Assembly (NCBI GenBank): GCA_963575745.1
Contig: CAUYUJ010008557.1
Coordinates: 681,636 to 745,635, forward strand
DNA: 64,000 bases
Reading direction: 5' to 3'
DNA from: Prorocentrum cordatum
Taxonomy: Eukaryota > Sar > Dinophyceae > Prorocentrales > Prorocentraceae
A model generated the notes under the pieces. That model was given only the letters and a program-made list of their open reading frames with translations. It made no database searches and was not told where the DNA came from. The translations under genes were made by a program, and so were the position numbers. Below are positions 17,219 to 29,283 of the stretch, piece after piece (position 1 is the stretch's first letter; each line of letters opens with the position of its first letter).

Positions 17219-20200
17219 GTCTCCAAGCTCCCGATTCTCACGTTCTACATGTACCGTGCCCAGGGGAACGGCGACTATCCGTGGCGCAGCGCAACGCCCT
17301 CGGCGCGCGTGGCCTCGAGCCCCGAGCCTCGGCAAGCAAAGGACATCAAAGTCCAGTCGGACTCTATCAACTTGGGTCGGCCTCGACTGGAGGGGCACTG
17401 GGAATGTGAATGCTGAGCATACGTCGAGTAGACTCCAGCGGTCTTCTCATCCAATTGACTGCACTTTCATACAGGTGCCTGCAGCAAGCCCCGCCACTGT
17501 GCCAGCGCAGCAGCGCAGCGGCCTCGAATGGAGGGGCACTGGAAAAGTGAATGCTGAGCATACCTCGAGTAGACTCCAGCGGTCTTCTCATCCAATTGAC
17601 TGCACTTTCATACAGGTGTCTTCAGCAAGCCCCGCCACTGTGCCAGCGCAGCAGCGTAGCGGTCGAGTTTCAGGCCCGCTCCAATTCAGCGTCCAGTTTG
17701 CGCGGGTCTCAGACCCCACTCCGAGTGCATCTTGGAGGCTTCTTGTGGGCTTCTTTGTGATACCGTCCCTCCGAACGCATCTTGGAGGCTTCTTGTGGAC
17801 CTCCTGGGGGCCTTTTGAGGCCCTCTTGGGGGCATGCTGGGAGACTGCTCGGGTCTGCGGGGGGGCTCCGCGGGAGTCTCGGGGCTGCCCGGGGCGCGAT
17901 GTTTCTTCGGTGAATTCTCCTGGGGACGCCTGGGGTCGGCTGAGCGATCTTGTGTGTGCCGTGGCCTTAGATGATATTTAAAAGACGCTTTTTCAGTATT
18001 CAAGGTCGTTTTGTCGTTTGCTTGTTTGGTTGGTGTTGGCCTGTGCGGTATTATGGTTCTTGTGTGTTTAATGTTTGTGGGTTTATTACGTGCTGGGGCC
18101 TGCTTACCCGTTCTGGAGTTCTCGTCCGCGCCGTTTTCGGTTCGGTTCCGTTTCGTCATGCTTTGCATTGGTTTGGGTTGCAGTGTTTTTTGTGGTTGTC
18201 CTCTTTTCCCCAGTTTGACCGACAATCGAAATCTTGGAAAAGGATACACTCCCAGCGTTTTTCACTTTAACTCAGGTCTAGGCGGGTCTTGGGGCCGCGC
18301 TGGAGCTGGAGCCTTCTTTGGGTGGTCTGAGGCCTTCTTGACAGCTCTTTGGGGCTCTCTGTGGAGCTTTCCTGGGGCGATCTGAAACCGAGAAATGTCG
18401 GAAGTGAGAGTAGCACCAAGCCAGTGGTTTATGTGTGTTGTTGTTCGTTTGTTTGTTTTGTTTGTTTGATGTTTGCTATTATTTGTGTGTCGTGCCTCGC
18501 TGGAAGTCTCTTTGGGCGTCTCTTGGGGGCGTCCTGGTGTGTCTTGGGCCGAAGAGAGGCCGAACAGGTGCGCTCTGGGGGGGCGGTTTTCGAGGTACCG
18601 TCGCTACTTAGGTGTGTGTGTGTGTGTGTGTGTGTGGGGGGGGGGTGGGGGGTCGTCCATAGAAAGCTACAAGAACCAGAAGCCCTACCAGACAACTAAC
18701 AAGCATTCTCGCACGTCGTTGCCGATCAGATCCAATCCGATGCCGAGGTCAACACTGGGAATCTCGCTGGCGTGATGTGGTACCTGCACAACGAGGTGTG
18801 CTCGCCGCACTTCTCTGATAAGATTTGCCGTGCTGAGGCAGTTCGGATTATGGTCGCTTGCGGGTTTCCCAGGTCTGATCCCAATTCGTCTGAGAATTTT
18901 CGCATTTCCTACGAGATCCCGCGTCGTTCGTCTCGCCATCGATTAATCCTTCTTGGCAGGGTCCCAAGACGTTGCAACAACTTGTGTTGTCTGATCGCCG
19001 CCTCAAGCATTTTGTTATGTTGTCTTTCCCACGGGTATCGTTATTTTTTTCCAGATTGGAGCGCTCTCGGTCCTTCAAGCATGGTGTTTGCCCTGCAGTT
19101 TTGGTCGCATTTCAGGATCGGTCTGGTGTTCCTGTCGTTCAGAGTGGCGCTCTTGCCCCAGCTCGGGCCAGATTCCTGGATCAGATTTCGTTGCCGCACC
19201 CTTCCTTTCCCCTCATCAGCTTTCCCCTGGTCCTCCTGCTCCTTCCGCTTCTCCCTCTCCTCCTGCTCCTTCTGCTGCTGATCCTCCTTCCTCCTTCTCG
19301 TCCTCCTGTTCATCGTTTTTCCGCCACCGCATCTTCCCATGCTCATGGCATTTTAGTCGTCGAGGGCACCCCAGTCAGCGGAAAGAACAGAATTCAGCGC
19401 AGCGGGAACCGATGGGTGGCAGGGGCAGGATGTCACATATGGCACACGATCGCGCCTAGCTTGTCCCTTCCCCTCTCAGTGTTCTCATCTACGAACTACT
19501 TACAATGAGCACTACTCTCCTCTCTTCCCTGATGATGTGCTGCCATGTGCCCGTCCCCAGGTGTTGATCATCTTGTCTCACGCGTAGACGCGTTCTTGTT
19601 TTTAACCAATTGATGCGACTCCGCGTGAGGTGGTGGTCGAGACGCCGCGCAAGTACGGGATCGAGCGCATCATCCGGATGAAGTTCCAGACCACCTCGAC
19701 CAAGGCTTCGACGACGCTAGCCATGTACCAGACTAGTTCGATGTACGCTTCCACGCATGCTGCCACGCGTGGCGGCGTGCATCGAGCTGACCTGGGACAT
19801 GGTCGGCGTCGTTGAGCAAGGCGTTGGCTGAGGTGGGCCTCAATTTCGGTGTCCGCTTCGCCTACGACACGGGCATGTGCACCGGCGCCCACATGGGAAA
19901 GATTGCACACACAAGCCTTTCGGAGGTCGGCGCTGGCTTCTTGGGTTGGAGCTGGACCCCCTCGCCTGGCGTTCGGAGCGGTGTCGCCCGTGGCGCGCTC
20001 TGCGCTCCATGGGAAGCGGGATCCAGCGCAGACCCAAGAAATCCTCGGGGCCTCCGATTTTCTGCCTCCAGGCGCGGGCCCCATCAACGGCTACGCAAGC
20101 TGCAGGGACCTCTACGCCAGGCTGGGGCACTTCATTGGCTGCAACTACTTGGGAGATTACCCGTTCCCCATGGCCTCCAAGGGTTTCTCGAGCTTCTATG

Positions 20201-20700
20201 AGGGTGGTATGTGGTACAGCTTGCCGAAAGAGGGGGCCTGCATTAGCGCTCCTTATGGAGGTGACAACTGCACATATTTCTACGAGGATGCAGGTAGCGT
20301 TGACATCGGAGATCTCCACGACTTGGGCAATGGCTACTGGGACTGGTACAACAATCCCGACATGAAGGAGTACGACAGAGACACAGACGAAGGTGTTGGG
20401 AGCGACTTCTGGAACGGCATCGAGGACGTGGAGGGCAACAAGAAGCGCGTACAGCGCGCGCTTGCTCTATTCAGCGAGAAGTATCCAGATATCCCCTCGC
20501 AAGATGCCTACCCGGACCCAGTCTGCGACTTCAACTGCAAAAAGTTTTATTCGAGCGAGGAGATGGAGAAGGTCGGTGGAGAGTGCCAGTGCAGCGAGCA
20601 CGAGGCTGCCCTGGCTTTCATGGACAAGGTGAGCCCAGAGCAGTGCAACCTTGATGCTACCTCCGGCCTTCAGAACGTCGGCTACTACCAGGGGGATTAG
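17219..20700 (+). CDS. Multi-exon host gene, cysteine-containing protein of unknown function
   Basis: Exons with good coding character join in frame. Candidate first exon 17219-17280 reads LTFYMYRAQGNGDYP. Then come 18704-18795 (NTGNLAGVMWYLHNE), 19630-19704 (TPRKYGIERIIRMKFQT), 19821-19884 (LNFGVRFAYDTGMCTG) and 20072-20700 (SCRDLYARLGHFIGCNYLG, MWYSLPKEGAC, NCTYFYEDAG, DFWNGIEDVEGNKKR, KYPDIPSQDAYPDP, stop TAG 20698). The last three introns are 834, 116 and 187 bp, start GT, GC and GC, and end AG. The last exon has paired cysteines typical of secreted proteins. I have the impression of similar proteins in algae and oomycetes, but I cannot name a domain. The join of the first candidate exon to the second is not phase-consistent as drawn, so an exon is probably missing. 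Confidence 0.6.
17378..17660 (+). repeat. 141-bp tandem duplication in an intron
   Basis: Two copies (17378-17518 and 17519-17659), each starting CGGCCTCGA.TGGAGGGGCA and containing TGAATGCTGAGCATAC and TCCAATTGACTGCACTTTCA. Divergence is low, which indicates a recent duplication inside the first intron of the 17.2-20.7 kb gene. Confidence 0.85.
17690..18660. repeat. Intron: degenerate G-rich repeats, GT run
   Basis: Positions 17705-17950, 18265-18375 and 18490-18565 carry diverged GCTTCTTGGGGG..CCT-like units, similar in style to 25090-25420. CATCTTGGAGGCTTCTTGTGG occurs twice, at about 17729 and 17777. T/G-rich sequence fills 17990-18230. A GT repeat lies at 18611-18635, followed by a G run. 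No gene. Confidence 0.5.
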
Positions 20701-22380
20701 GGAGGATCTGGATATTCGAACATGTGCTACAGTCAGAAACTGTGGCTTAGCGTGTCGCGCCGCTGGTTCTGGCCCACCATGCTTCGGCGCGACACGCTAA
20801 CCACGTCACGGTCCCCGAGAGTCCAGGTCCTGAGCCTTTTTCATCCTCAGGCCCTATCCGCTTGCACGGCATAGCGCGTCGAATGGGCCGCCGCCGCGAC
20901 ACGCTAAGCAAAAGTTCTTGACCGTAGTTTTGGAGCAATTCATTTATATGCGCCACCGTGCCCCCTCCCGAAGCAATGGAGGATGGGCGGTGCCTTTTTT
21001 TAAGCAGCCAGTGTTGCTGTCCAATTTGCTGGAAACGTTCTGGCAGTCCGTGTGCTTGTGCACGCCTGCTTCACAGTCTATCTCCTGGGGAAATAATTCC
21101 GCATGGCCGCTGGTAGATCAGTGGTCGAAAACTGGCGCAATTGGACACAATCCCTTGCAATCCAGTTTACTCCCGCTCAGTCTGGCTTAACGGCTTAATC
21201 CCATGTTGGCATAGACCTGCTTTATGGCCTTGAATCTGGCTGCATAGTTCCTAATCGTGCTCATGCAGACCTTCCAGACGTTGCTTCCTAATGTCCTTGG
21301 AAGAGACCTCCGCACATCGAGCGACGCGCACGTGGCTGGAACCATATGCGGTCTTTCGGATAGGGCATCTGGAGGCTGGGTTCGGGGGCGACCAAAAGGT
21401 GTGAGTGCCATGTCTCCGGACATCTAGCTGGCTGCTCCTGCTCGTCAGCCCCCGCGCGGCCCGCGGGGCATGGGGCGACCAGATGGCGCCAGGAGAATCC
21501 GAGTTGGAGCCGGCTAGGGGGCTGAGGTGGCCCAGCACGAGTTCCGGCCAGCAGAAGAGGGGAAGCAAGGGGCCCACTCGTCGCCACGACTGGACGCGGT
21601 TCGAAAAATTGATCGGTATCGACCCTGGGAGAGGTCTTTGAGAAGACTTGCCCTCGTCCCGCCCTCTTGGTCGACTTTCTCGGGGCCCATCCAGCGCAGA
21701 GCCCCCGACCGCTTTCAAATCCGAATGTCCGTTTACGACAGTGAGCAGTCGATTCCATCAGTCTTCTGCCACCTGGTGGGCCAAGTGAACGGGCTCAGGC
21801 GATTGCAAGCCTTTCCAGCTGGCGCAGTGCTGGGGCGCCCGTGCTGCTCCTGGGGCCTGGGTACACGTGGCCTGGGTCCACCTGCGGGGCGCAGAGGTAA
21901 TCCTCACGATTTGTGCGTCCGGGTCCGGGGCACACCGGCGGCCCTTCTCCAAGGGGGCGGCGCGAGGGCGAGGGCGCGAAGATAATCGCGCGTCGTGCAT
22001 CGCTGGGCGTGGTGGGCGAAGTTAGGTGACCTGTGCGCGTGGCCGTCGCATGTTCCCCATGGCGCGTTCCCCAAGAAGGGCCTCGCCTTCGGCGCGTCTC
22101 GCCTTCGGCGGAAGCTGGCGCAAGGCGGGCGGAAGCGGGCGGAAGTAAGACGACGTCTGGTCCGAGGGCGGAAGTTCGGCGGACGGAGGCGAATTACACA
22201 GTGAGGCATCAACATTTTTGGGTTCAGGGTTCCTGGTGTCGACCACATGTCAGTGCAGCCCAGTGTATTTCCAGCCTTCTGGTCTGATCCACCAGCGGGA
22301 GTGATTCGCAAATGCGGCGTTCTAGCGTCCCTTTTCTTGGGCAGGATGCAAACAATCGATTGCAAACTTTATTCTCTTGC
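20701..22380. other. Downstream region with hairpin; no gene recognised
   Basis: 20701-20950 is probably 3' flank of the preceding gene and includes the hairpin at 20747-20800. From 20950 to 22380 several open frames exist on both strands. None has recognisable motifs or convincing composition. Confidence 0.35.
20747..20800 (+). repeat. Perfect 16-bp inverted repeat (hairpin)
   Basis: Left arm 20747-20762 is TTAGCGTGTCGCGCCG. Right arm 20785-20800 is its exact reverse complement. The loop is 22 bp. A third partial copy in the right-arm orientation, GCGACACGCTAA, lies at 20896-20907. It starts 47 bp after the stop codon of the gene ending at 20700, so it could be a 3'-UTR structure or a small palindromic mobile sequence. 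Confidence 0.8.
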
Positions 22381-22412
22381 ACAGGGTGTCTAGAGCTCCG
22401 ACCACTTTATTT
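22368..22412 (+). repeat. Left flank copy bracketing the minisatellite
   Basis: Reads TTATTCTCTTGCACAG, then GGTGTCTAGAGCTC, then CGACCACTTTATTT. A near copy lies at 24724-24770 at the far end of the minisatellite, so the array is bracketed by a short direct repeat that includes a unit boundary. Confidence 0.75.
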
Positions 22413-22432
22413 CGGCACCGCACCCCCCCCCT

Positions 22433-22645
<213 letters not shown>

Positions 22646-24735
22646 GCCCCCTCCGTCTCAGCGCCCTCCCGCGGCTCCAGCGCCCGCCCAGTGCCCCCTC
22701 CGCCCCGACCACTTTATTTCGGCACCGCACCCCCCCCCGCTCCGCCCCCTCCCCCGCGCCGTCTCAGCGCCCCCCCGCGGCTCCAGCGCCCGCCCAGTGC
22801 CCCCTCCGCTTCGACCACTTTATTTCGGCACCGCACCCCCCCCCGCTCCGCCCCCGCCCCCGCGCCGTCTCAGCGCCCCCCCGCGGCTCCAGCGCCCGCC
22901 CAGTGCCTCCTCCGCCCCGACCACTTTATTTCGGCACCGCACCCCCCCTCCCCGCTCCGCCCCCTCCCCCGCGCCGTCTCAGCGCCCCCCGCGGCTCCAG
23001 CGCCCGCCCAGTGCCCCCTCCGCCCCGACCACTTTATTTCGGCACCGCACCCCCCCCCGCTCCGCCCCCTCCCCCGCGCCGTCTCAGCGCCCCCCCGCGG
23101 CTCCAGCGCCCGCCCAGTGCCCCCTCCGCCTCGACCACTTTATTTCGGCACCGCACCCCCCCCCCGCTCCGCCCCCTCCCCCGCGCCGTCTCAGCGCCCC
23201 CCCGCGGCTCCAGCGCCCGCCCAGCTCCAGCGCCCGCCCAGCGCCCCCTCCGCCTCGACCACTTTATTTCGGCACCGCACCCCCCCCCCGCTCCGCCCCC
23301 TCCCCCGCGCCGTCTCAGCGCCCCCCCGCGGCTCCAGCGCCCGCCCAGTGCCCCCTCCGCCCGACCACTTTATTTCCGCCTCCGCCACGCCACTTTATTT
23401 CGGCACCGCACCCCCCCTCCCCGCTCCGCCCCCTCCCCCGCGCCGTCTCAGCGCCCCCCGCGGCTCCAGCGCCCGCCCAGTGCCCCCTCCGCCCCGACCA
23501 CTTTATTTCGGCACCGCACCCCCCCCCCCGCTCCGCCCCCTCCCCCGCGCCGTCTCAGCGCCCCCCCGCGGCTCCAGCGCCCGCCCAGTGCCCCCTCCGC
23601 CCGACCACTTTATTTCGGCACCGCACCCCCCCCCGCTCCGCCCCCTCCCCCGCGCCGTCTCAGCGCCCCCCGCGGCTCCAGCGCCCGCCCAGTGCCCCCT
23701 CCGCCCCGACCACTTTATTTCGGCACCGCACCCCCCGCCCCGCTCCGCCCCCCCCCCGCGCCGTCTCAGGCTCCCGCGCGGCTCCAGCGCCCCGCCAGTG
23801 CGGCTCTTATTTCGGAAAGCTCCGCCCCCTCCCCCGCGCCGTCTCAGCGCCCCCGCCAGCGCCCGCCCAGTGCCCCCTCCGCCCCGACCACTATTTCGGC
23901 ACCGCACCCCCCCCCGCTCCGCCCCCTCCCCGCGCCGTCTCAGCGCCCCCCCGCGGCTCCAGCGCCCGCCCAGTGCCCCCTCCGCCACGACCACTTTATT
24001 TCGGCACCGCACCCCCCCCCCGCTCCGCCCCCTCCCCCGCGCCGTCTCAGCGCCCCCCCGCGGCTCCAGCGCCCGCCCAGTGCCCCCTCCGCCCGACCAC
24101 TTTATTTCGGCACCGCACCCCCCCCCCGCTCCGCCCCCTCCCCCGCGCCGTCTCAGCGCCCCCCCGCGGCTCCAGCGCCCGCCCAGTGCCCCCTCCGCCC
24201 GACCACTTTATTTCGGCACCGCACCCCCCCGCTCCGCCCCCTCCCCCGCGCCGTCTCAGCGCCACGCGGCTCCAGCCCGCCCGGCACCGCCCGCTCCGCC
24301 CCCTCCCCGCGCCGTCTCAGCGCCCCCGCGCGGCTCCAGCGCCCCGCCCCAGTGCCCCCTCCGCCCGACTTTATTTCGCCCCCTCCGCGTTCGCACCCCC
24401 TCCCCCGCTCCGCCCCTTCACCCGCGCCGTCTCAGCGCCACCTCCCCCGCGCCGTCTCAGCGCCCTCGCGCGGCTCCAGCGCCCGCCCAGTGCCCCCTCC
24501 GCCCCAACCACTTTATTTCGGCACCGCGCCCTCACCCCGCTCCGCCCCCTCCCCCGCGCCGTCTCAGCGCCCCCGCGCGGCTCCTGCGCTCGCCCAGTGC
24601 CCCCTCCGCCCCGACCCCTTTATTTCGGCGCCGCACCCCCCCCCCGCTCCGCCCCCTCCCCCGCGCCGTCTCAGCGCCCCCGCGGCTCCAGCGCCCGCCC
24701 AGCGCCCCCTCCGCCCCGACCATTTTATTCTCTTG
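22646..24735 (+). repeat. 2.1 kb minisatellite, about 20 units of about 107 bp
   Basis: Each unit has ACCACTTTATTTCGGCACCG, a C run of 7-10, CTCCGCCCCCTCCCCCGCGC, CGTCTCAGCGCCCCC, CGCGGCTCCAGCGCCCGCCC and AGTGCCCCCTCCGCC. Unit starts recur every 104-120 bp. Several units between 23790 and 24470 are truncated. C-run length varies between units. The long frame across it (Pro/Ala/Arg-rich) is an artefact of a unit length often divisible by three. Confidence 0.9.
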
Positions 24736-25697
24736 CACAGCTGTGTTCTAGAGCTCGGACCTCTTTATTTTCGTTCGTCGTTCGTTCGTCGTTCGCCGTT
24801 CGTCCCCCCCCGGCCACAGAAGGAAACTCCTGGGGGAAGGAGGCGAACGCCTCCTGTCCCTCGCAGCTCCTCGGTGCAAGAGCCAGGGCACGCGTGCCAC
24901 TTGTTGAGAACGTTTGCGGCGACTTCCCGGCCGCCCTCAATATTCGACGTAGTCTTGATCGCAGGACTTTGTGGAGGCTTGTTCGCGTGCGTGTGTGTGT
25001 GTGAGGGGAGAGGGAGAAAGAGGGAGATGTTGTTGCCGGGCGAAGACATCTGTCTATGTGTATATGTTCTGTATTAATCAGACTTTCAAGTGCAATCGAC
25101 CTCTCAGGGCCTCTTGGGGTGGCGGGTTCGGGGCTTGTCGGCGTCCTGGAGCAGTGTTGGCATGTCTTGGGTCCGTTTGGGCAGGTCTTGGAGCCCTCTG
25201 GGAGACTTCTGAGGCCGTCTTGGAGTCGGAGCCGTCTTGTGACCCCGTGGGCAGTCTGTCAGCTGTCCTGGGGCGGTCTCGGGCTGCCTTGGGGTTCGAC
25301 CTGGTAGGGCCTTCTTCGCGCTGCCTTGGGCTGCCCAGGGCCCTGTTGGGGGCCACTGTGGCCGCCTGGAGGCCGTCAGGGGCGGCCCCCAGGTCGCCTG
25401 GAAGCTCTCAAGAAGCTGTGCGGCAAATCCGACCGTTGTGCGCTGGAGCGTTGACGCCCCTTGTCGGGGTGGCGGGTCCTATCGTTGCTCCGCATGTTCC
25501 CCCCCCCCGCCAGCTGGGATGTCTTCACCCCCTCATCCAGTGGCTGCGCATCCGAGGGTCACTCTGAGGAGTAAGGAGCGCGCCGCAAGCGTCACGAGAC
25601 GGGCGGAAGCAAACTTGTTGGGAGTTTCAGTCGGAAGATTCGGGATGAGTTCTTGTTCCCCCCCATGACCCGAGCTGCCTCGATACGCCCGCTTCTG

Positions 25698-25855
25698 TAC
25701 GCAACACGTACCGTGCTCGAAACGTCCGTGTCAATACGTTGCGTGTTGGCTCAACGTATTGGCCCACGTTTTGGCGAACGTATCGCGTCAGACCTACGTG
25801 TCCAGTCTACGTGTGGAGCGCCGTATCAATACGGCACGTGTTGCGTGTTGCGTAT
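25698..25855 (+). repeat. Cluster of short palindromes
   Basis: CAATACGTTG at 25732-25741 pairs perfectly with CAACGTATTG at 25752-25761 across a 10-bp loop. CCGTATCAATACGG at 25821-25834 has 6-bp arms. The ends TACGCAACACGTACCGT (25698-25714) and ACGGCACGTGTTGCGT (from 25831) are near reverse complements. The whole could fold into a branched hairpin. Confidence 0.6.
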
Positions 25856-27164
25856 CGGGACAGCTAAGCCCAGGACCCGTCTGTCCACGGCGACGAGGGA
25901 ATAGGCATCGGCATCGCAACGTCCCTCTCCCCCTACAGACCTCGCGCATGCGAAGGGTCTACTGCACGGCTCGGGTATCCATATACATTCGAGGCAGTTC
26001 GAGCCACGAGGTAATTGCCTTTGGTTCTGAATGCCCGCCGCGGGCGTGATACACGCGGTTGCAGCATCCTGTGCCCGAAATCATGTCAGGCTCTTGGCGT
26101 GTCTTTCCGTTCGCTTCTCTTCGCGTCTCCATCTGTTCCCGCTTCCCGCCTCCCCGCATCCCGCATTCAGCCGTAGATTCTGGCTCATCGTCCTCCTGTG
26201 CCCACCCACAAGGACGCATGGGTCCACACATTCTGGGTCCGCCTAGAGTCTGGTTCATTGCCCTTCTAGGCCTACCCCTTGGGAGTCTAGATCACTTCAT
26301 TCAGTCGCCAACTTTGGTTTATCTAGAACCTGGTCACGCTCGTCGTTCGCCACACATCCCTCTCCATCATTGTCATCATTTCAGCAATGCCCTCGTCTTC
26401 CCATGGTCGCTGCCTGCAGCTTGACTCCCAATCCGTCGCCAGGCGTCGACTTTCTGAGAAATGCCAAGACCCGAGGAAGTATGAGACGGGCGGCGTCCTG
26501 TGATATCGTGGGAAAGGCTGGCAAGGATGAATAGGATGAGAGGGATGAGGAGGAGAATTGAGGAGGAGGGGGAGGAGCACAAGGAGGGAAGGAAGGAAGA
26601 AAGGAGAAGGAGCAAGGAGAAGGAGGAGGGAGGAGGAGGATAACGAGGACCAGGGTAGACCCAGTGTGCATTAAAGATGCTGCGGTGCGCCCTCCCGTGC
26701 CCAGTCCCGTCATAAAGTACCTACACATAGTCCTCCTCGCTGCGTCACGCGCCCCCTTGAAAGACGAGCGTCCAGCGGGTCTGCTATTCAGGCGGGAGCT
26801 CCGTTTCGAACAGGGTCCGCCATCCATCCGTCTTGGTGTATTGTCCGGAGGTTCTAAGAGCAGAGCTGTTCAGCGAGGACCCTGTTTTTCAAGCAGTGGC
26901 GAGGCGTCCTGGTTATCTTTCAGGCCTGCCAACTAATGTTCCAACAACCTGTTGTGGTTTGCACGACATGTTCTTTCATCATTTCTGGCTGAGACCGTCT
27001 TGGTTTAAGATATCGGCGTCATTCCCTACCTAGGCTCTCTCTGCCTAGAAGGGTTCTTACCGTCTGTGCTTAAAGGGGCCGGGCAGTGCAAAACGCCCCG
27101 GGCGGTTCCCCCAGCATCCGCCCCGCGGTTCACCCAGTTACGTCCCCTTAACTGAGCGGTGCTT

Positions 27165-27560
27165 ATCTCATCTTAGCTTAGCTTATTTCATATTAGATTA
27201 GCTTAGCTTCATCTTCGCTCAGGCTATCTTAGCTTAGCTTACCTTCATTTTAATTAGCTCCGCCGAGCTTTAGCATCGCAGACCACAGCATAGCATAGCA
27301 GAGCGTAGCATAGCATAGAGCAGCACAGCATATCATAGCATAACCCAGCATAACGTACCATAGCGCAGCACAGCATATCATATCACAGCATCGTATAGCA
27401 CAGCACAGCACAGCATAGCACATCGCAGCATAGCATAGCATAGCACAGCAGCAAAGCCAATGCAAAGCAACAGCAGCGACAGCAAAGCAAAGCAGAAACA
27501 ACGCACATCAAAGCAAACCAACATCAAAAGCAAAGCAAAGGTAAGGCAAACGAAAAGTAA
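27165..27560 (+). repeat. Pentanucleotide arrays (TTAGC, then AGCAT, then AAAGC)
   Basis: Imperfect TTAGC units at 27172-27245, AGCAT/AGCAC units at 27270-27465 and CAAAG/AAAGC units at 27480-27555. All three share the five-base period, suggesting one array that drifted. A separate five-copy TTAGC run lies at 31033-31058. Confidence 0.8.
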
Positions 27561-27675
27561 TGTGCGACAGATGCCGAGCTAGCCTCGATGGCCGGACCGC
27601 AGCCCCCGCAAGCAGTGCCTTCAGTGACCATTTCGGCTCAAGTCTGGAGGCCCTGCCACACAGCCGCCCACGCTC

Positions 27676-29283
27676 ATGTCCCGAGGTTTGCGGAGTGAGG
27701 CGTTCAGCGGTGCTGCGCAGCCCGCCTCGGCACCAGGTGGTGCTGCACAGCCCACCCGGCCTGTTGTGGCCATCGATGTGAGCGACGTCGCGTCCAAGCG
27801 GAACGACGATGAGCGGGTTGAAGGCAGCAACATGTACACGGTTGTCGAGGATGGTTTCTGGGCGTTCGTTGCGCTCTTTGCGGCTGAGTACGGCCTGCAA
27901 GACATACACTTCATCAGTCGCACGACGCGGGGCACGTGGTACTCGCAGAATGCCCGCCTGGGCAGGGTAGGGGCGTGGGTCGCCAGGCTGATCCGGAGCA
28001 CAGGCTTGCTCGAGATGGGGGTGCCTGACGCGAACATCCATTTGACGTCTCAGAAGAGCGGGGAGGATGGTAAGGGCGTTGCTTCTCGGCACTTGCAGCT
28101 GACCCACATGATCGACAACGATCCCGAGTGTTTGATGTGGAGTGTCTTGAACGACGGAGTTGGCAACTCGGGCCAGTCGATCAGGCGGAGCAAGGGCCGC
28201 GTCATCCAGTGCACGCGCATCCGCCCTGTGGACAGCAGGCGGTGGCTTGATGAAGACGACTGGCTGGAGAGGTGCGACTCGTGGTTCCAGGTTGCCGAAT
28301 ACTTCCAGCTGGAGCCACTGGCCATATGGGATGAGTTGGCGAAGCTCGGGCCGCCGGCGATGCCCCGCCCCGCGTCGCGCGGAGGCAGGCCCCTGACAGC
28401 GGCGGACGTGATCGATCTGCGTCAATGCGGCGGTCGCCGCGAGCCTAGCCGCAGTCTCGGCTGTCTGCGCCGTCCTCGCGGCGACGACGACGACGACCAC
28501 GCTGATGAGCCTCGCCGAGTTGAGGCCAGGCGCCGCAGGGGCAGCGCTGTGCAGCCTGCCGACGCTTGGCCAATTCAGGCGTCCATGGTTCCAAATGAAG
28601 AGCCGCAGTGGACTCGCGCGCGACGGCCGCCTCTGCCCGCGACCCTGGGTGCCTGCGTGCCTGGCTGTCACTTCAGAGCTCAGCACCGTGGCCACGGCGC
28701 ATTCAGGGTTTCGTACCTGCTGGAAGCCGTGCGTCCCGACGATGGCCACCCATTCTCCGGCAAGGTCCCCGAGCTCTGCAAGGAAGCGGACCCAGGCCCC
28801 AAGCTCTTTGCAGAACGCGGGCGCAGCGGCGTTTACCCGCACATTCTTGCGGCAGCGCCCGTCTTTGAGCTCGACAGCTTTGCGCAGCCTGTCTGTCAAT
28901 GGAACGGCTGGATCACTGAGCTAGCCGTTCCATTGTACCAGGCGCTAAGGCGCGGTGCATGCTCCGAACAATGCATTGTTGGAGCAGCGCGTTGCATGAT
29001 CCGAGCGGCCACGCATGGGCATTCCATGGATGACCCGCCCCTCTGCAACTTTGGAATGCTGGAGGGCGACGTCGTCATGGTCGACGCTGGCTGCCCGCCT
29101 CTGTTCGACGAGGAGATGGCAAAGTCACAGTTCAACAAGAACGCGATGCAGAAATTATGGGCCAGAGCTGGGCTTTCCATCGCGCCCGAGGAGCTGGCCA
29201 GATACCAAGGCGCATGGCATAATGCTTCGACGGTGGCCGACGCGCACGTCGCATTCGATTCCCTGTGGGGCTCGCCGAAGCAG
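27676..29283 (+). CDS. Host protein with HAD-like and kinase-like regions
   Basis: One open frame of more than 500 codons with two protein-like blocks. Block 1 (residues about 30-240) has VVAIDVSDV, DIHFISRTTRGTWYSQNARL, SGEDGKGVASRHLQLTHMID and NDPECL. This order recalls HAD-superfamily motifs (Asp strand, Ser/Thr, Lys, acidic pair). Block 2 (about residues 340-530) has VSYLLEAVRPDDGHPF, LFAERGRSGVYPHILAA and DDPPLCNFGMLEGDVVMVDAG. The last resembles a kinase catalytic loop (DxxxxN) plus a DFG-like DAG. Both calls are inference. Between them lie an acidic GDDDDDHADE run and low-complexity sequence that may be intronic. The N-terminus carries two AAQP copies of the local GCTGNNCAGC motif. The true start and end are unknown; the frame ends amid repeats. 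Confidence 0.5.

Larger units (their letters stand above)
24736..27560. other. Intergenic: assorted short repeats, no firm gene
   Basis: 24771-24805 is a TCGT/TCGTTCG repeat. A minus-strand frame at about 24860-24960 (REVAANVLNKWHACPGSC) looks protein-like but cannot be anchored. 25090-25420 is a degenerate CTTGGGG..CCT repeat. 25698-25855 is a cluster of small palindromes. 26520-26640 is GAG-rich. 26765-26835 weakly resembles the duplication at 8.9 kb. 27165-27560 is pentanucleotide repeat. The rest shows nothing. Confidence 0.4.

Noticed and set aside
27508-28899. Minus-strand frame of 463 codons opposite the HAD/kinase-like region
   Set aside because: No motifs; the plus strand has the protein-like blocks. 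Long antisense frames are common at this G+C.
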